In this document: one piece after another, positions 39,601 through 49,286 of the stretch
How the letters are laid out: each line of letters starts with the position of its first letter
How positions within the stretch are numbered: position 1 is the stretch's first letter
From: Nymphaea colorata
Taxonomy: Eukaryota; Streptophyta; Magnoliopsida; Nymphaeales; Nymphaeaceae
Assembly (NCBI RefSeq): GCF_008831285.2
Contig: NC_045146.1
Span: forward strand, 11,919,289 to 11,983,288
DNA length: 64,000 bases
Direction of reading: 5' to 3'
Position numbers and translations under genes: made by a program
The notes under the pieces: generated by a model
Seen by the model: only the letters and a program-made list of their open reading frames with translations
Told to the model about the DNA's origin: nothing
The model's database searches: none

Positions 39601-42600
39601 CAAACATATACAGGGCTACACACACTTGAAGCAAATCAAACTTTGACACCAACAAGGAAAAGATCAGAAACACTTTAAAAGGCAACTTTTTAACTTGACC
39701 TCACGATCCACTTCAACAGTGTGTGTCTGGTTCACAGCCTTCAAGACCTCAAAGAGAACAGCAGCCGTCTGGTATGCCTTTGTAAGCTGTGCCCTAGACA
39801 TTGCCAACAACAATTGATAAAATGCCAAGAAAGACAGACATAACTATGCCTATCAGCATAGAAATATTTACAAATGTACAACAAACATTAGAAAAGTGCG
39901 ATAAAAAGCTTTTAAAAAAAAAATCTATACCGATCAGCTTTATCAGGACCTTCCAATGCTTGGATATATTTTTTGTAGTAGTGCTGGTAAAATTTCTGCA
40001 TCTCACGTGCATCACTTTTGTTTGTCCTACTCCGCAGAGTAGGATCATTATCCTGCAATATAATCTGCGTCATGAACAATAGAACGACTGGTGACAGAAA
40101 ATGATCCATTGTCATCGTTTTGAAGAGCAGTGCAGCACCAAACAAGTTCCAGAATACATAACTTTAAGTTGTGCCACATTCTATCGCTTCAATTGTTTTT
40201 GTAACCTTAACAAAGAATACCATTACTATTATATCAAAATTCTCTTTATTACATTTCATGACGCTCCAAGAAAGGGAAAGCATCAATGCTAATAAATCCC
40301 CTACCTTTCACCATCGCTATCATCTGAACGGAAAATAACCATGTGCCACAACTTTATATGACCAAAAACTGGTTCGATAGATTATCATCATCAACTTAGT
40401 TAAGGAAAGTTTAGCTCTAGAAAAACAATATTCTAATTCACGAATCTTGTGTTCTTCCAAATCTCCGAAAGTATTGTTTCAGCTTCCCGTAGAAAACCAT
40501 AAACAATGTATTACTGGCTATTATTGGAAACACAAGCCACCCCGTGCGCCATACAATACTATGACAAGAAGAGAACCTCCTTCTGAACTTTTCCATCATG
40601 TGACTACTGCAATTTTGGAAACACCTATGGTCCCTGAGTTCTGTCATCACAAAGATTTTCTTTTGTACTAATCTTTAGGTAAGATAAGCCAAATTATAGA
40701 AAAATAAGGAAACGATGGGCACAAGAGCATAAGAAAATAATAACTATTCTTCATAAATGGTCAAAATCTAAGAGCAGAAGATTCCATAGGTTAAAAACAA
40801 AGCAGTTTGTAGCAGAATGAAAGCCCAGATTAAAAAATAATAATAATATGGAAGACAATAAATTAATTTCTCGTAAGTTTTAGATAAATTCAGCATTATA
40901 AATTTGTCAGGCAATTGTAATTAGCATGCTCATAAAACTTAGATCATGAAACGTTGAATGCAGGTACGAAGAAAGACAAACATTTTCTACATCACCCTTT
41001 CTAAACGTTGAAGAAGCGCAGTTTTAAACTGACGAACACCACGTCCGCTAGACGTCGGATCCAACCTGTGAGCCTTTTCAAAAGCATAGAATCGGCCTAC
41101 GCAGATAACCAGAGGAATCAAGTGTTAGATTTAACTGCAAGAAAGATCTTCTCAAACAGCTTCCAAAGTAAATTGGATTACAGCAAAAAGACAGTAATCA
41201 AGATCCATTAATATACCAATACAACTATGTCAAGTTTGAACATCAAATCTTCTGAACAAAATGACCATTTATCAACATACAAAGAAAAAAAATACTATTA
41301 ACTACCAATTGGTAGTGGAAACATAAGCAAGTGAAGAAAATAGAAAACACATTCAAAGCAATAGAGCCATATGCAAACCACGTCATATCAAGTCCATATC
41401 CTTTTATCCAAATAGAGGATTAGTCGGCTATATGACATTACAAGAATTCCTATCTTTAAGTCTAGTCACTATGTTCAACATTCCAAACTCACATGATAGA
41501 TTAAGACAGTTCAAGGAGTGTCTTAAAACAACTTATCAAAAGTTGGGACAATCAACTTTCCAATATTACCATGATTGATTTTCAATCTAGCGACATCTAT
41601 GTTCCACACAGTAGTATCCTAACATGCCCAACAATACACTCATCCTTTTCTATCAAAGATGATAACTTTTCTTCAACAATGCCACTATCAAGAAAGACAA
41701 TAGGGGGAAAAAAAGTACTGCCGCTTGAGAGAACATCCTATTATTTGAGAAAATAACTTCAGGGCTAAATTGGATGTATACTTCATCTCCTCAATGAAGT
41801 TACCATGAAGAAAATCCAGAGACTTAAAATTTGTGTTGTCAACCTACGCATTTAAATAGTTGAAAAAATTGCCCAACTTCCATATGGCTGATGGGCTAAC
41901 CAGTCCATGACTATGTACCTGACAAGTTCCTGGACCATAGATTGAGTCGATTGATCCCTACTAGCCAGTGACACAAAAGTAGGTTTTGGCATTAGCCCTA
42001 TGTTTGGTTTGTTCTTCTCTTTTCCATCATGAAGGTACGTTTCCTTTTGTAGAATAGTGGGGATATACCTATGTGCGTGTGTGCATAATAATTGATTTAA
42101 AATGATACTTTTGGCACTTTATAGTGCTTTCTTTATAATATATACGTATATATAGATGACCAAATCACACCAACTAGTCTCAGTTAATCTATTTATGGCC
42201 CTGACAATCTAGTGAACGCCATCCAAATTTGACAACTTAACCTAAAATATCACAGACTTTCCAAAAAGACACCTGTGAGTCTGACCCATTTTGAACAATG
42301 GGTACAAATATTATTCTCCAGCTTCTACCGGCAGGTGCTTCTCGGACAATTTCCAGAAAAATTTTCTTTTGGGAAAATATCAGGAAAATCAGAGTTTTTA
42401 AAAAATAAAAAAATCAAAATATTAGGTAAAATAAAATAAATGAGAAACTTATAAGAAGACAAAAAATATCTTGTTGAAACGAAAAAAATGATAAATTAAT
42501 AACCAACACAATGAAGCAGAATTTTAAAAAATGAAATATTCGTAATAAAATAAAGATAAATTCATTTTAAAGTTTTTTTTTAAATATAGCATATTTTTTC

Positions 42601-44140
42601 GTTTGTTTTCGCTTTTTTCATTTTTTTTCGTTAATATGGCTATGTTTTTTTAAATATAACCATATTTCTGCCTACGGTTTGAACAGACTGCAAAGAAATT
42701 TCTTTGCAAGAGTAGATACCGTTTAACCAACCAAGCAAAACCCAAAGCTTTTTGAACCTTGCAAGTATCAAACAAAATCAGTATAATGTTACAAGAAAGG
42801 AAACCAGATCAAAAAGGCAATACTGCAGCTATAAACACTATTTGCATTTGCGAAAAGAATAAGGCCAACATTGAACCCGTTTTCACTAAAGCCTGTGTTC
42901 ATGTCTAGCATTTTTCACAACCGCATGTAAAGAGTGTCCATGGATATTATACTTTCTAATTTATGAACTTAATGTTAGTAGTCTATTCTGAGTCGCTGCC
43001 TATGATGTAAAAACATTACTACCCTAACAACATCCAAAAGCCAGCCAAATTTATCAAACCACAAAAAAACTGACATCATAATTTATGATTTTTTTGCATC
43101 CTGTGTGCCATAAGGTAAAAAGCAACTTAGTTAAAGCAACTTAGTTATTTATTGATACAGATTTGATTTCTCAAAAGAAGAAGGGAGAAACTCAAAACTT
43201 GATACATAGAAGGAACGAGCAATTTGACAAAATAAGGACAGGAACCTTCAAAAGAAGGTATCAAAAATGGGAAGATAATAATCTTAAAAACAGATGGAAC
43301 ACACAAGGATGCACGATCAGAGTGTTCATTGGCCATTAACTTCAAGCTAAAATATTTTCCTACACTAGCCTGTCTAAAGGATTCTTCCATAAGAAGTTCG
43401 CTATTTATACATTAAAAAAAATGCTGTCATCCCCTTTAAGAGCATGATAGATCTGTACAATTGTACTACAATATCATTATAATGTCATGTAAAGGATTCT
43501 TCCACATCATGTTGAGGTCTTTTTTTATGTCCACAGAAAAATGTTCCTGTTTCATGAAAACACGATTCAAAGGGACAGACTCCTATAGAAATAATTATCC
43601 GATCCATACTCACGTGAATACACCCTAAAAAAAGGTGTTATTTAGCAAATTGTAAAACCCTTGACTTGCATCACATTCCAGCAAGACACACACCTAGCAA
43701 AAGCCTGTCTATGCTACCTTCCAGACTAGAACATTAAGTAACAACCAGTTTCATCTCATTAGTTCCAGCTGCATTAATGAAGCAGTTTAAGACGATAACC
43801 ACTAACTGTCCCGTGATGCACCCAGAAAGAGAAGAGAAAAACGATGTTTTCCAAACTTTAAGACGAATGTGCTACTTGTGAAGAAAAAAAACAAAACTCC
43901 CGACCATCAATAGGCAATACCATAAGAAGAGAGAGCATTGAAAAGCAACAAAATCCACGGCAACGTACAGAGATAAGCGACCCTGGGATGATTCGTTTCG
44001 ATCTCGTTGGCGACCCTAAGAATCGGCGCTATGGCGACAAGAGAAGACGGAACGACCTCACTGTTGAACGTGTCGCCGAGGTTCCCAACCGTCTGTGTCC
44101 TTGACAAGCGCCGCTGGAGCGGCTCTGTATTCCTCGACAT
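18634..44140 (-). CDS. CALS: Callose synthase (glucan synthase-like), CALS1-3 type
   Basis: Makes beta-1,3-glucan (callose) from UDP-glucose at the plasma membrane (cell plate, plasmodesmata, wound sites). Exons: 44140-43969, 41096-40996, 40052-39931, 39793-39700, 39483-39373, 39292-39176, 39055-38963, 38824-38733, 38573-38447, 38220-38083, 37970-37897, 37400-37307, 36014-35892, 35783-35666, 28424-28093, 27961-27909, 27834-27774, 27696-27615, 27550-27501, 27428-27342, 26895-26758, 26670-26570, 26463-26379, 26297-26137, 25980-25860, 25770-25673, 25574-25457, 24365-24214, 23995-23886, 23797-23678, 23573-23505, 23402-23213, 23140-22999, 21961-21842, 21765-21647, 21575-21492, 21032-20920, 20833-20604, 20513-19719, 19638-19588, 19386-19201, 18882-18634. 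They sum to 5,793 nt (1,930 aa). Start motif [23 protein letters not shown]1-type region about residues 300-430; glucan synthase core from about 1070 with YRGQTLTRT; multi-pass C-terminus ending [16 protein letters not shown]. Intron 37 is GC-AG; intron 14 holds a copia element. Exon 22's start is the least certain. Confidence 0.95.
24425..24445. repeat. (AT)n microsatellite in callose synthase intron 27
   Basis: About ten uninterrupted AT units between exons 27 and 28 (intron 24366-25456). The rest of this 1.1-kb intron is AT-rich with a short 19-bp direct repeat (TGAAGTCCATGAAATCAAA near 24618 and 24667). Confidence 0.9.
29823..30108 (+). repeat. Copia 5' LTR
   Basis: 286 bp, TGTTAGAATATG...GTTTCTACA. 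A TATATT at about 29934 may be the promoter TATA-like element driving the element's transcript. Confidence 0.97.
30109..30120 (+). other. Copia primer-binding site
   Basis: TGGTATCAGAGC directly abuts the 5' LTR and complements the 3' end of plant initiator tRNA-Met, the usual copia primer. Confidence 0.93.
30180..30560. repeat. GC-rich imperfect repeats in copia leader
   Basis: Many imperfect copies of CCGCCGCCGTCCTCTGTTCC-like units and three of GACGCCGTTGCCTC lie between the primer site and the gag start. Because they are triplet-based they stay open in several frames, giving long Arg- or Ala/Ser-rich open frames on both strands (e.g. antisense 30525-29950). I regard these as artefacts of composition, not genes. 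Confidence 0.8.
30566..34876 (+). CDS. gag-pol: Copia gag-pol polyprotein
   Basis: One uninterrupted frame of 1,436 aa starting at the ATG of ATGGCAGAAGCG. Order seen: gag region (about 25-220), zinc knuckle [14 protein letters not shown] (about 255), aspartic protease [11 protein letters not shown] (about 352), GAG-pre-integrase with HERLGH and CEVCQLAK, integrase core ([31 protein letters not shown]), reverse transcriptase ([29 protein letters not shown]), RNase H ([23 protein letters not shown]). All catalytic motifs are intact: DSG in protease, the D,D,E set in integrase, YVDD in RT. The stop codon (TAG, 34874-34876) lies inside the 3' LTR, so the last codons overlap the LTR start. No frameshift or internal stop. 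Subfamily not resolved from sequence alone. Confidence 0.98.
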   Translation: MAEAMGTQKDAVLDTGSASKTENVPLQVTSIRLTKDNYLSWSAALEIGITSRGCLSYITGDKPAPIKSDPQWATWALEDSQVKVWIISSVSSDIQPLILRKPTSFDMWTVLAKMYGRKKRHLRTYQIKRSIYSLTQGDLSVAAFYAALKTKWEELDYHVTDEWTCGSDHSLYWEKEWMDRTFLFLGGLRDEFESIRSQILNGDEIPGIEEVYARVESEEQRRQVMHLDTGHGPSAFVSRASGTGQRPARHCTHCHKLGHSVDFCWDLHPEKRLVRGRPPSGKRSSSVSDSSQSNSSSGAKSKLSPAQLKELQAYISRLSTTPEESSTSEGAQLAQALVASTDQGNPPLGDWIVDSGATHHMTGDSKLFQEYQLSSGKQRVSMADGSSISVAGKGSLSLLNKYRLHNALHVPNIPVNLLSVSSITKELNCNLIFSADHCSLQDLVTGKKIGIGSVTDGLYRLPVQVASALISATSGHLSGVNDRSTVLRWHERLGHLPFQLIKKLFPHLFASVSIDSFACEVCQLAKHVRASYPISLNKTTHPFALVHSDVWGPSGVPTCGGCHYFLTLIDDYSRCTFVYLLRERSEVPAVVKNFVAFVETQFHTTVQAFRTDNAREYVSQSLDEFLKGKGIVHETSCSYTPPQNGIAERKNRHLLNVTRAIMFQRHVPKRYWGDALLTSAHLINRMPTRVLDGQSPYSTLWPTQNPWPLTPRVFGCSCFVHNHSPTLKKLDPRSIKGVFLGYSSTQKGYKCVDPTTSKVYVSRDVTFHEHESYFSANPLQGECLGNKGEEYSSNQLIQFMEFLDYKVSPSVIDTVTVSNEKGSHMEGVTVDAQPIVARDHLFGQVYVRKEKATVEDVGDEDRTNPNPVISPDDPSPSNEELPIAVRKGTRSCTSHPIQRFVSYAKLSTNYKCFITTLSKVVIPRSVDDAKDDPKWLHAMTEEMGALAKNKTWEVVDIPKGTHLVGSKWVYNVKYKPDGTVDRYKARLVAKGFSQKYGIDYLETFAPVAKLKTVRVILALAVHRKWRMDQLDVKNAFLNGHLEEEVYMSMPPGYVQEGKCCHLKKALYGLKQSPRAWFERLRIVMKSTGYKQGNGDHTLFIKQRGGLVSLLLVYVDDMIVTGSDEEENRKMKERLSKEFDLKDLGKLRYFLGIEIARSETGLVMNQRKYTLDLLKETGKLGCRPYLTPIESGTKISIKTGTILDEEGKGRYQRLVGKLIYLTLTRPDITYAVNVLSQFMHAPTDCHWKSAERVLGYLKNDPGKGLLYTRQDKLTIEGYSDADWAGCTDTRRSTTGYCIFLGGNLVVWRSKRQEVCSRSSAEAEYRAVAMGVTEMLWLKILLTDIGVELGDKMKMYCDNKSAINLANNPVLHDRTKHVEIDRHFIRERIDSKELILPYMKSEDQVADVLTKGLCTSSFEKNVSKLGMFDMYAKLEGEC
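34862..34870 (+). other. Copia polypurine tract
   Basis: GAGGGGGAG immediately before the 3' LTR, the expected primer site for plus-strand DNA synthesis. It is also coding (last residues of gag-pol). Confidence 0.9.
34871..35156 (+). repeat. Copia 3' LTR
   Basis: 286-bp copy of the 5' LTR with two C/T differences. It contains the gag-pol stop codon. Confidence 0.97.
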
Positions 44141-45190
44141 TTTCGACTAGCAATCTCTGAGAGACAAGGCAGAAACACGCAATCAAGCTCACTTTCTCCT
44201 GTTGCAGTCACAACCACCCGTCCAAAACAAAAAACGAAAAAAAAAAAAAAACAAAACAAAGGCGAGTCAAATACCGAAGCAGACTTCCTACAATGAAACC
44301 CAATAAAACAAACACGGAATCATCTCGGCACATGCCAAAAAAAAACAGAGGAAAAAGAACATCGCATTTTCATAAATCGGAAAAGGGTAGGAATTTTCAC
44401 GGCAACTGAACATGAACTGGGAAGTGGCGGAGCCAGAAAATTTTTCTGGAAGGGCAATGACTCGCAGGTTTTCATACCTGAAGGGGCACTTACATGTATA
44501 ACACAGTAAATATTAAACTATCTTAATGTGAAAATGAAAGAAAATTGAGAAGCCAGCCGACATGTGGCTCCGCCACTGGAACTGAGCTTCTACTGAGATA
44601 TCTCGCCCAAAAAAAAAAAAACACAAAAAACAAAATCAACACCATTCGTCAAGGAAATTTTTCACCATCACGCAGAAAAAGAAACCATCACTTGTCAGTC
44701 GTCACCAACTGATTCACCACAGAGGAATTAGACGCAAACCAAATAACAAGCACAAAACCCGGGAATCGCATCAAAACCTACCGAAATTAGCACCAAAACA
44801 TCAGAAAGAAGAGGGTAGGCTAGGAAGCCAAAATGCCTCGACTGTTCACTTGGAAACGCCCACAAACAAACTGGAAACTGCACCTTCTCAAAACCCTACA
44901 ACTCCGTCTCTTCACCAATAGGAGTTTACCGCAAAAAAAAAATGAACACGGTCCAAGAAACATCTTGGAAACGAAAAAAAAAAAAAGGAGACGCAAAAGT
45001 TGGGAAAAACAAAACGTAAAAGCTACAACAAAAGGTTTGCTACTGATAGAATAAAAAGGAGAACAGCCACTCTCGTGTAGAGAAAAAGAAACAAGGAGCG
45101 AAGACAACACGAGGAAAGATACGAACCCTAGTTCGGAGAACGAACGAAGGAAGATCGAGAAGGGCCAGCGCCTCGGCAAAAAGAAACCCG
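44141..45190 (-). other. Callose synthase 5' leader region
   Basis: On the minus strand a good acceptor (TTGTCTCTCAG at 44157) lies 16 nt before the ATG, suggesting an intron in the 5' UTR. The region ending near 45.19 kb is rich in CT/AGGGTT-like leader sequence (GAACTAGGGTTCG near 45125) and is a plausible first noncoding exon and core promoter. The exact donor and start site cannot be fixed by eye. A MITE lies in the putative leader intron. Open frames here on either strand (e.g. 45179-44820) lack domains and are not called. Confidence 0.45.
44423..44577. mobile_element. MITE-like element, GGCTCCGCC termini, copy 1
   Basis: 155 bp with perfect 13-bp terminal inverted repeats (AGTGGCGGAGCCA / TGGCTCCGCCACT) and a matching 3-bp flank (GGA on each side, a possible target duplication). 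The interior shares AAATTTTTCTGGA(A/G)GGG, GGGCACTTACATGTATAAC and TTAATGTGAAAAT with the copy at 58712-58887. It has no coding capacity. Superfamily not assigned. Confidence 0.8.
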
Positions 45191-48100
45191 CTTCCCCTTC
45201 GCTATTAACAGAAGTGGAGCATGAAGGAATGATACCATGGGCATTTCATTTCTCCATCACGGATGTGTGGAGAAAGACGGAAATAGCCTTTGGCGGCAAT
45301 CGCCCTGTTTTGCTTTTTGAGTGGGTGGCAATGGCATCACCGGGTTGCAATAATGTCGATATGCGATTTTCGGGCATATGGGATTTCCATCAGGGGCTAA
45401 TATGTAATTGAGTTACCGGTCGTCAGCGTCACTCTTCACAGTTTTACGGCACTGAAGTGCCGAGAGGACGCCTCGGTTAAACTTCTTTTATTAGTTTTTC
45501 CATTATCCAACTTTCTGCGATGTCCATAATGCCATATTCCCTTTTCTTAACATCGAATCGGAGATTTGTTTGGCCACAGTCTTTACGACGACTCGCTTTT
45601 TTTTTTTTTTCAATGAAAGCTTCTTTTTCAGCTTTTGCACTAAAAGTTGCGTTTAATATAGTCTCCAACCTAGGTTGTTTGAGATGTAAATGTCTGCCAT
45701 TCAAGTAAATAGTTGTTGATTAAAAAAAAACCATGAATATGTAATATGTAACATAAACGACTGTGGATTTAAAGTCCGGTTGAGAGAAGGAGGTTCGACT
45801 CTTAAAGCTATGATCATCCCGACCGCTGCTGATCTAAAATCCCGAAACAAACACACCCTTTGTGCTTCCAACCAATTAAATATACGAACAAATTAGTATG
45901 TCCAATGCTAAAACTATCTACCAACTTGAATTTTAAGAGCTTTCATATTTAATTTGAAAGCTACGCACACGGAAAAGCACCCTTAGAAAAATCATTCTGC
46001 CATCGTGCTGGTAGGCACTCGCTTCATGTGGCTTACTCCTTGAACTCGCCTTACATTTTTTAAAAATTAATATAGGGACACACCTGAGGACCCCGTACCA
46101 CGTTATGTATGGTCTTGCTTTATGTTCCCTCGATTACGCTGCAGGGTGCTGTGCTTCTCCATGACGATAATGCCCCCGTTTGGTTTTGGGAATCCCATTG
46201 GCAAAATCGGCCTTCGGTTTTCTTTTTTTTGGTGTTTTTATCCTTACGAGGTGCCGTGGGTTTGAAATTCGAACTGCGGTTAGGGTTTCCCTTCTTATCG
46301 CTGTTCGTGCATTAAAATGGGGAGCGCAACAGTGTTCAGGGGGTTGGTCCGGTTGGTTAGGTGGGCGCGGACCCCCTCGTCTTAAATTTCACTGTTTGAT
46401 GGCTTCCCCGTACACGGGCCTGAGCCTACACAGTCTATCTCGTAAAGAGCTTGAGTTGTCGTTGTTGAATCGGCCGGGCTGCCCGTTCGGGGCGTGGCCG
46501 ATTTCCCCGACTCAGCTGAATTGATTTTACCGATAGGTAAAATTTATAACCTTAATGCATTTTTAAAAAAGAATGAATGTTTGTACGTATGTTAATTAAA
46601 AAATAATAATGAGAAGAGTTATAGTATTAAAAAAAAATGAACCGTCTATGGGAAACAATTCATCTTTCTGCAAATAACAAATTATTGTTTTCCTTTTACG
46701 TGTCAACTAATAAGCTGTTAGCTTTTAAGAGAAATTCCCAAGTAACGCATTTGCATGGAAAATATTAAAGGTGTAACTTGCAAAATTGCACATTTTAATC
46801 AAAATTACAGTCTCGTGTTTTTAAAATAATACTGATCCAGATGAGTGATTTTGTAAACTATTCATCCACTTTATGTTTTTTTCTATGGAAAGGCAGCTTT
46901 TGGAAAATAACTTAAATTTCGAGCATGATTTGAATGACTTGCGTAAAAGCTACGCTGCTTTTTATAATTTTTTTGAAAACAAATAAAAATGCATAGATAG
47001 TGCATGAAATGTGGCACCCTTTATGGCTTAATCCCCAACAACGACCTTACTGGAATCAACTCAACTGATCTAGCCACCATAAAAAAAAAAAGCCAAATTG
47101 ACAGACTTACAGAACCAAAATTTACAAATGCAGATGCATAATGTGTAAGCTTTTTAATGCGAATTGAAATCAACCGACCACTTGATGTTTCAAGATGCCG
47201 GATAAAATGCACCGGACATTAACTCTACTTGATATTCGCGATATTTGTAGCAATTGTATATGGTATTTTCATATCAAAATCCAACATCTGTAGGACTGAG
47301 TTACAAAATAAAAAACAGCGTGCTGTTGGCAATCTCTTCTCCTGAGTCCCATGTTTGTCAAACATGACAGGCTTCCCAACGAACGAGACAGAGAGTGATT
47401 TTGTCATCCCTTATGACAATTTTCTTCACGACAAGAAATACCTGCTACTCAGCCAGGAATGGATCATGCAAGTGTGACATGGAAGGAGGAGACGTGACAG
47501 GAAACAAAAATGCCCCCACTTAGCTTTTTCTTACGATTCCCGTACCTTTGGATACTCTTTATTTCAAGCTTGACTTCTTTCGGCTGCTATATACAAGGAA
47601 TTTCTCCGTTGGTCACAATTTTTGGTGGCACTGTTCCGTCCTATTCCACCGGCCAAAAAGCGTAACTCTCTCGCTGTCATGAATTGGATTTGTTCAATTA
47701 CTGTAGCAAACTTGAATTAAATTATTCAGGAGGACGACTCCCGGTAAAGAGAAGTGATCTCACCTTACTCTCTCTTTACATATACATGTGTGTGTGATTT
47801 AGATGTTTTCTGCGCAAAATAAATGAAAACTAATGGTGCATAGTGCACCCGACACATTACTTGCAATGAAATTTGTTGATTTTTTTATTTTGCAAACGTT
47901 TATTTCCTTTAAACTAATCACACAAATGTAACGTATGAAATATGAAGGGTGAAATGGCCGTTTGCTGGTGAACAAGAGTGGGCAACCAATCAAGGTTGGT
48001 TTTCAATGCTGACCTGCTTTGGTAATGCCTTGCGCATTTGATCATCACCATAACAGGTGAGACTAAAATGAATTAACAGTGAACGTGAGATATTAGCGTA

Positions 48101-48602
48101 AAAATGAAAAAGGCCACAAAGGCGGCGAGATGTCGCTATTGAAAGCTTGAATAAATAATTAACCAAGGAGAGATAACTTCCATTGAAAAAGGAAAAAAAG
48201 ACTAACATGAATTCCTTATTGCACAAAAGCCAAACTTGGTAGGAACAAATTTCTTCAATCTAGCAAATATAACCTGTCGAATCTAATATTTTCTTAAAGT
48301 CCTGTTTGATGCAGAGGAAAAATGGTGCATGGGATGAAATTCGTACGGTTGATGAAAAATTACCCCGGTAAACAACTTGTGCATCAAACGTCGACATTTT
48401 TCATTTGAAAAAATGTCTACGGTGGGGGTAAAATTAACCCACAAAAAAATCCGCCTCTTGAGGTCGGACTTTTTATTGCAGGGAATTTCACCCACAACGC
48501 AGAATCTCCTCTGTCACTCTCTCGTTGCCTCTCTTCTCTCGCTACAGCTATTGAGCTCCACCACCACATTCCGGTCGTGAAAAGAAGGGTTGGAGCTCCA
48601 TC
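45191..48602. other. Intergenic, no gene recognised
   Basis: Spacer upstream of callose synthase. A GC-richer patch (about 46100-46520) has open frames without domains; the rest is AT-rich. No large repeat seen. Confidence 0.5.
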
Positions 48603-49286
48603 TTGCATGGTCGTTGTTGGATGGTGTGGCCTTCGCCGGTACTACGATGCCTAAATGCTTACATGGCCACCTCTCAGCGTCTCTCCGATGTTATGAAAGC
48701 TTGCGTCAAGCTCGGAACTGCCTCTCATGGCGAAAGCATCCATGTCCACCTCATTACGTCCAGATTTTTACCAGGTTCCATTTTTCTGTCCAACCACATG
48801 ATCGATATGTACGGGAAATTTCGGCTTCCAGACAGTGCATGTCGGGTTTTTGAAGAAATCCCTCAAAGGAACGCTTTCTCCTGGAACATTTTGATGATGG
48901 GTTTTGCTGACTGCGGAAGGATCACAGATGCACTCCAGTTGTTCGGCGAAATGCCTGAACTGGAGCGAGATGAAGTTTCCTGGAACACCATCATCGCAGG
49001 ATGCGTTCATAATGGTCGAGGTGAGGAAGGCCTAAAACTATTCATCTGTATGCTTCGTGATTCTGATCATATTCCTAATTTGTTTACCTTAGTCATCGTC
49101 CCAAATTCTTGTTCGAGTCTGTGTTGGGTTGGCCTTGGTTCACAAATTCATTTTTTTTCCCTTAAACTGGACGCTTTGGCTGATGACCATTCGATCTAGT
49201 GTGCGCTTGTAAGTATGTACATAAAAGTTTGTGATATTAAGAGTGGGCAAACTGTTTTCGGCATATACTCTAGTGAAATTCCATAA
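48603..49286 (+). pseudogene. PPR protein (PLS type) pseudogene fragment
   Basis: The frame begins near 48603 and shows pentatricopeptide repeats typical of plant organelle RNA-binding proteins: SDVMKACVKLGTASHGESIH, LSNHMIDMYGKF, ACRVFEEIPQRNAFSWNILM, ALQLFGEMPE and VSWNTIIAGCVHNGRGEEGL. At 49197-49199 a TAG stop interrupts the frame. The same frame goes on with CALVSMYIKVCDIKSGQTVF, clearly further PPR sequence, to a second stop at 49286, after which homology fades. PLS-type PPR proteins normally run to 500-900 aa and start with a targeting peptide; here only about six repeats remain and there is no convincing leader. Probably a truncated, dead copy. There is no intron, in line with the family. 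Confidence 0.85.

Noticed and set aside
44820..45179. 119-codon minus-strand frame upstream of callose synthase
   Set aside because: Lies in the putative leader, is Phe/Leu/Ser-rich because of T-runs, and lacks conservation clues.
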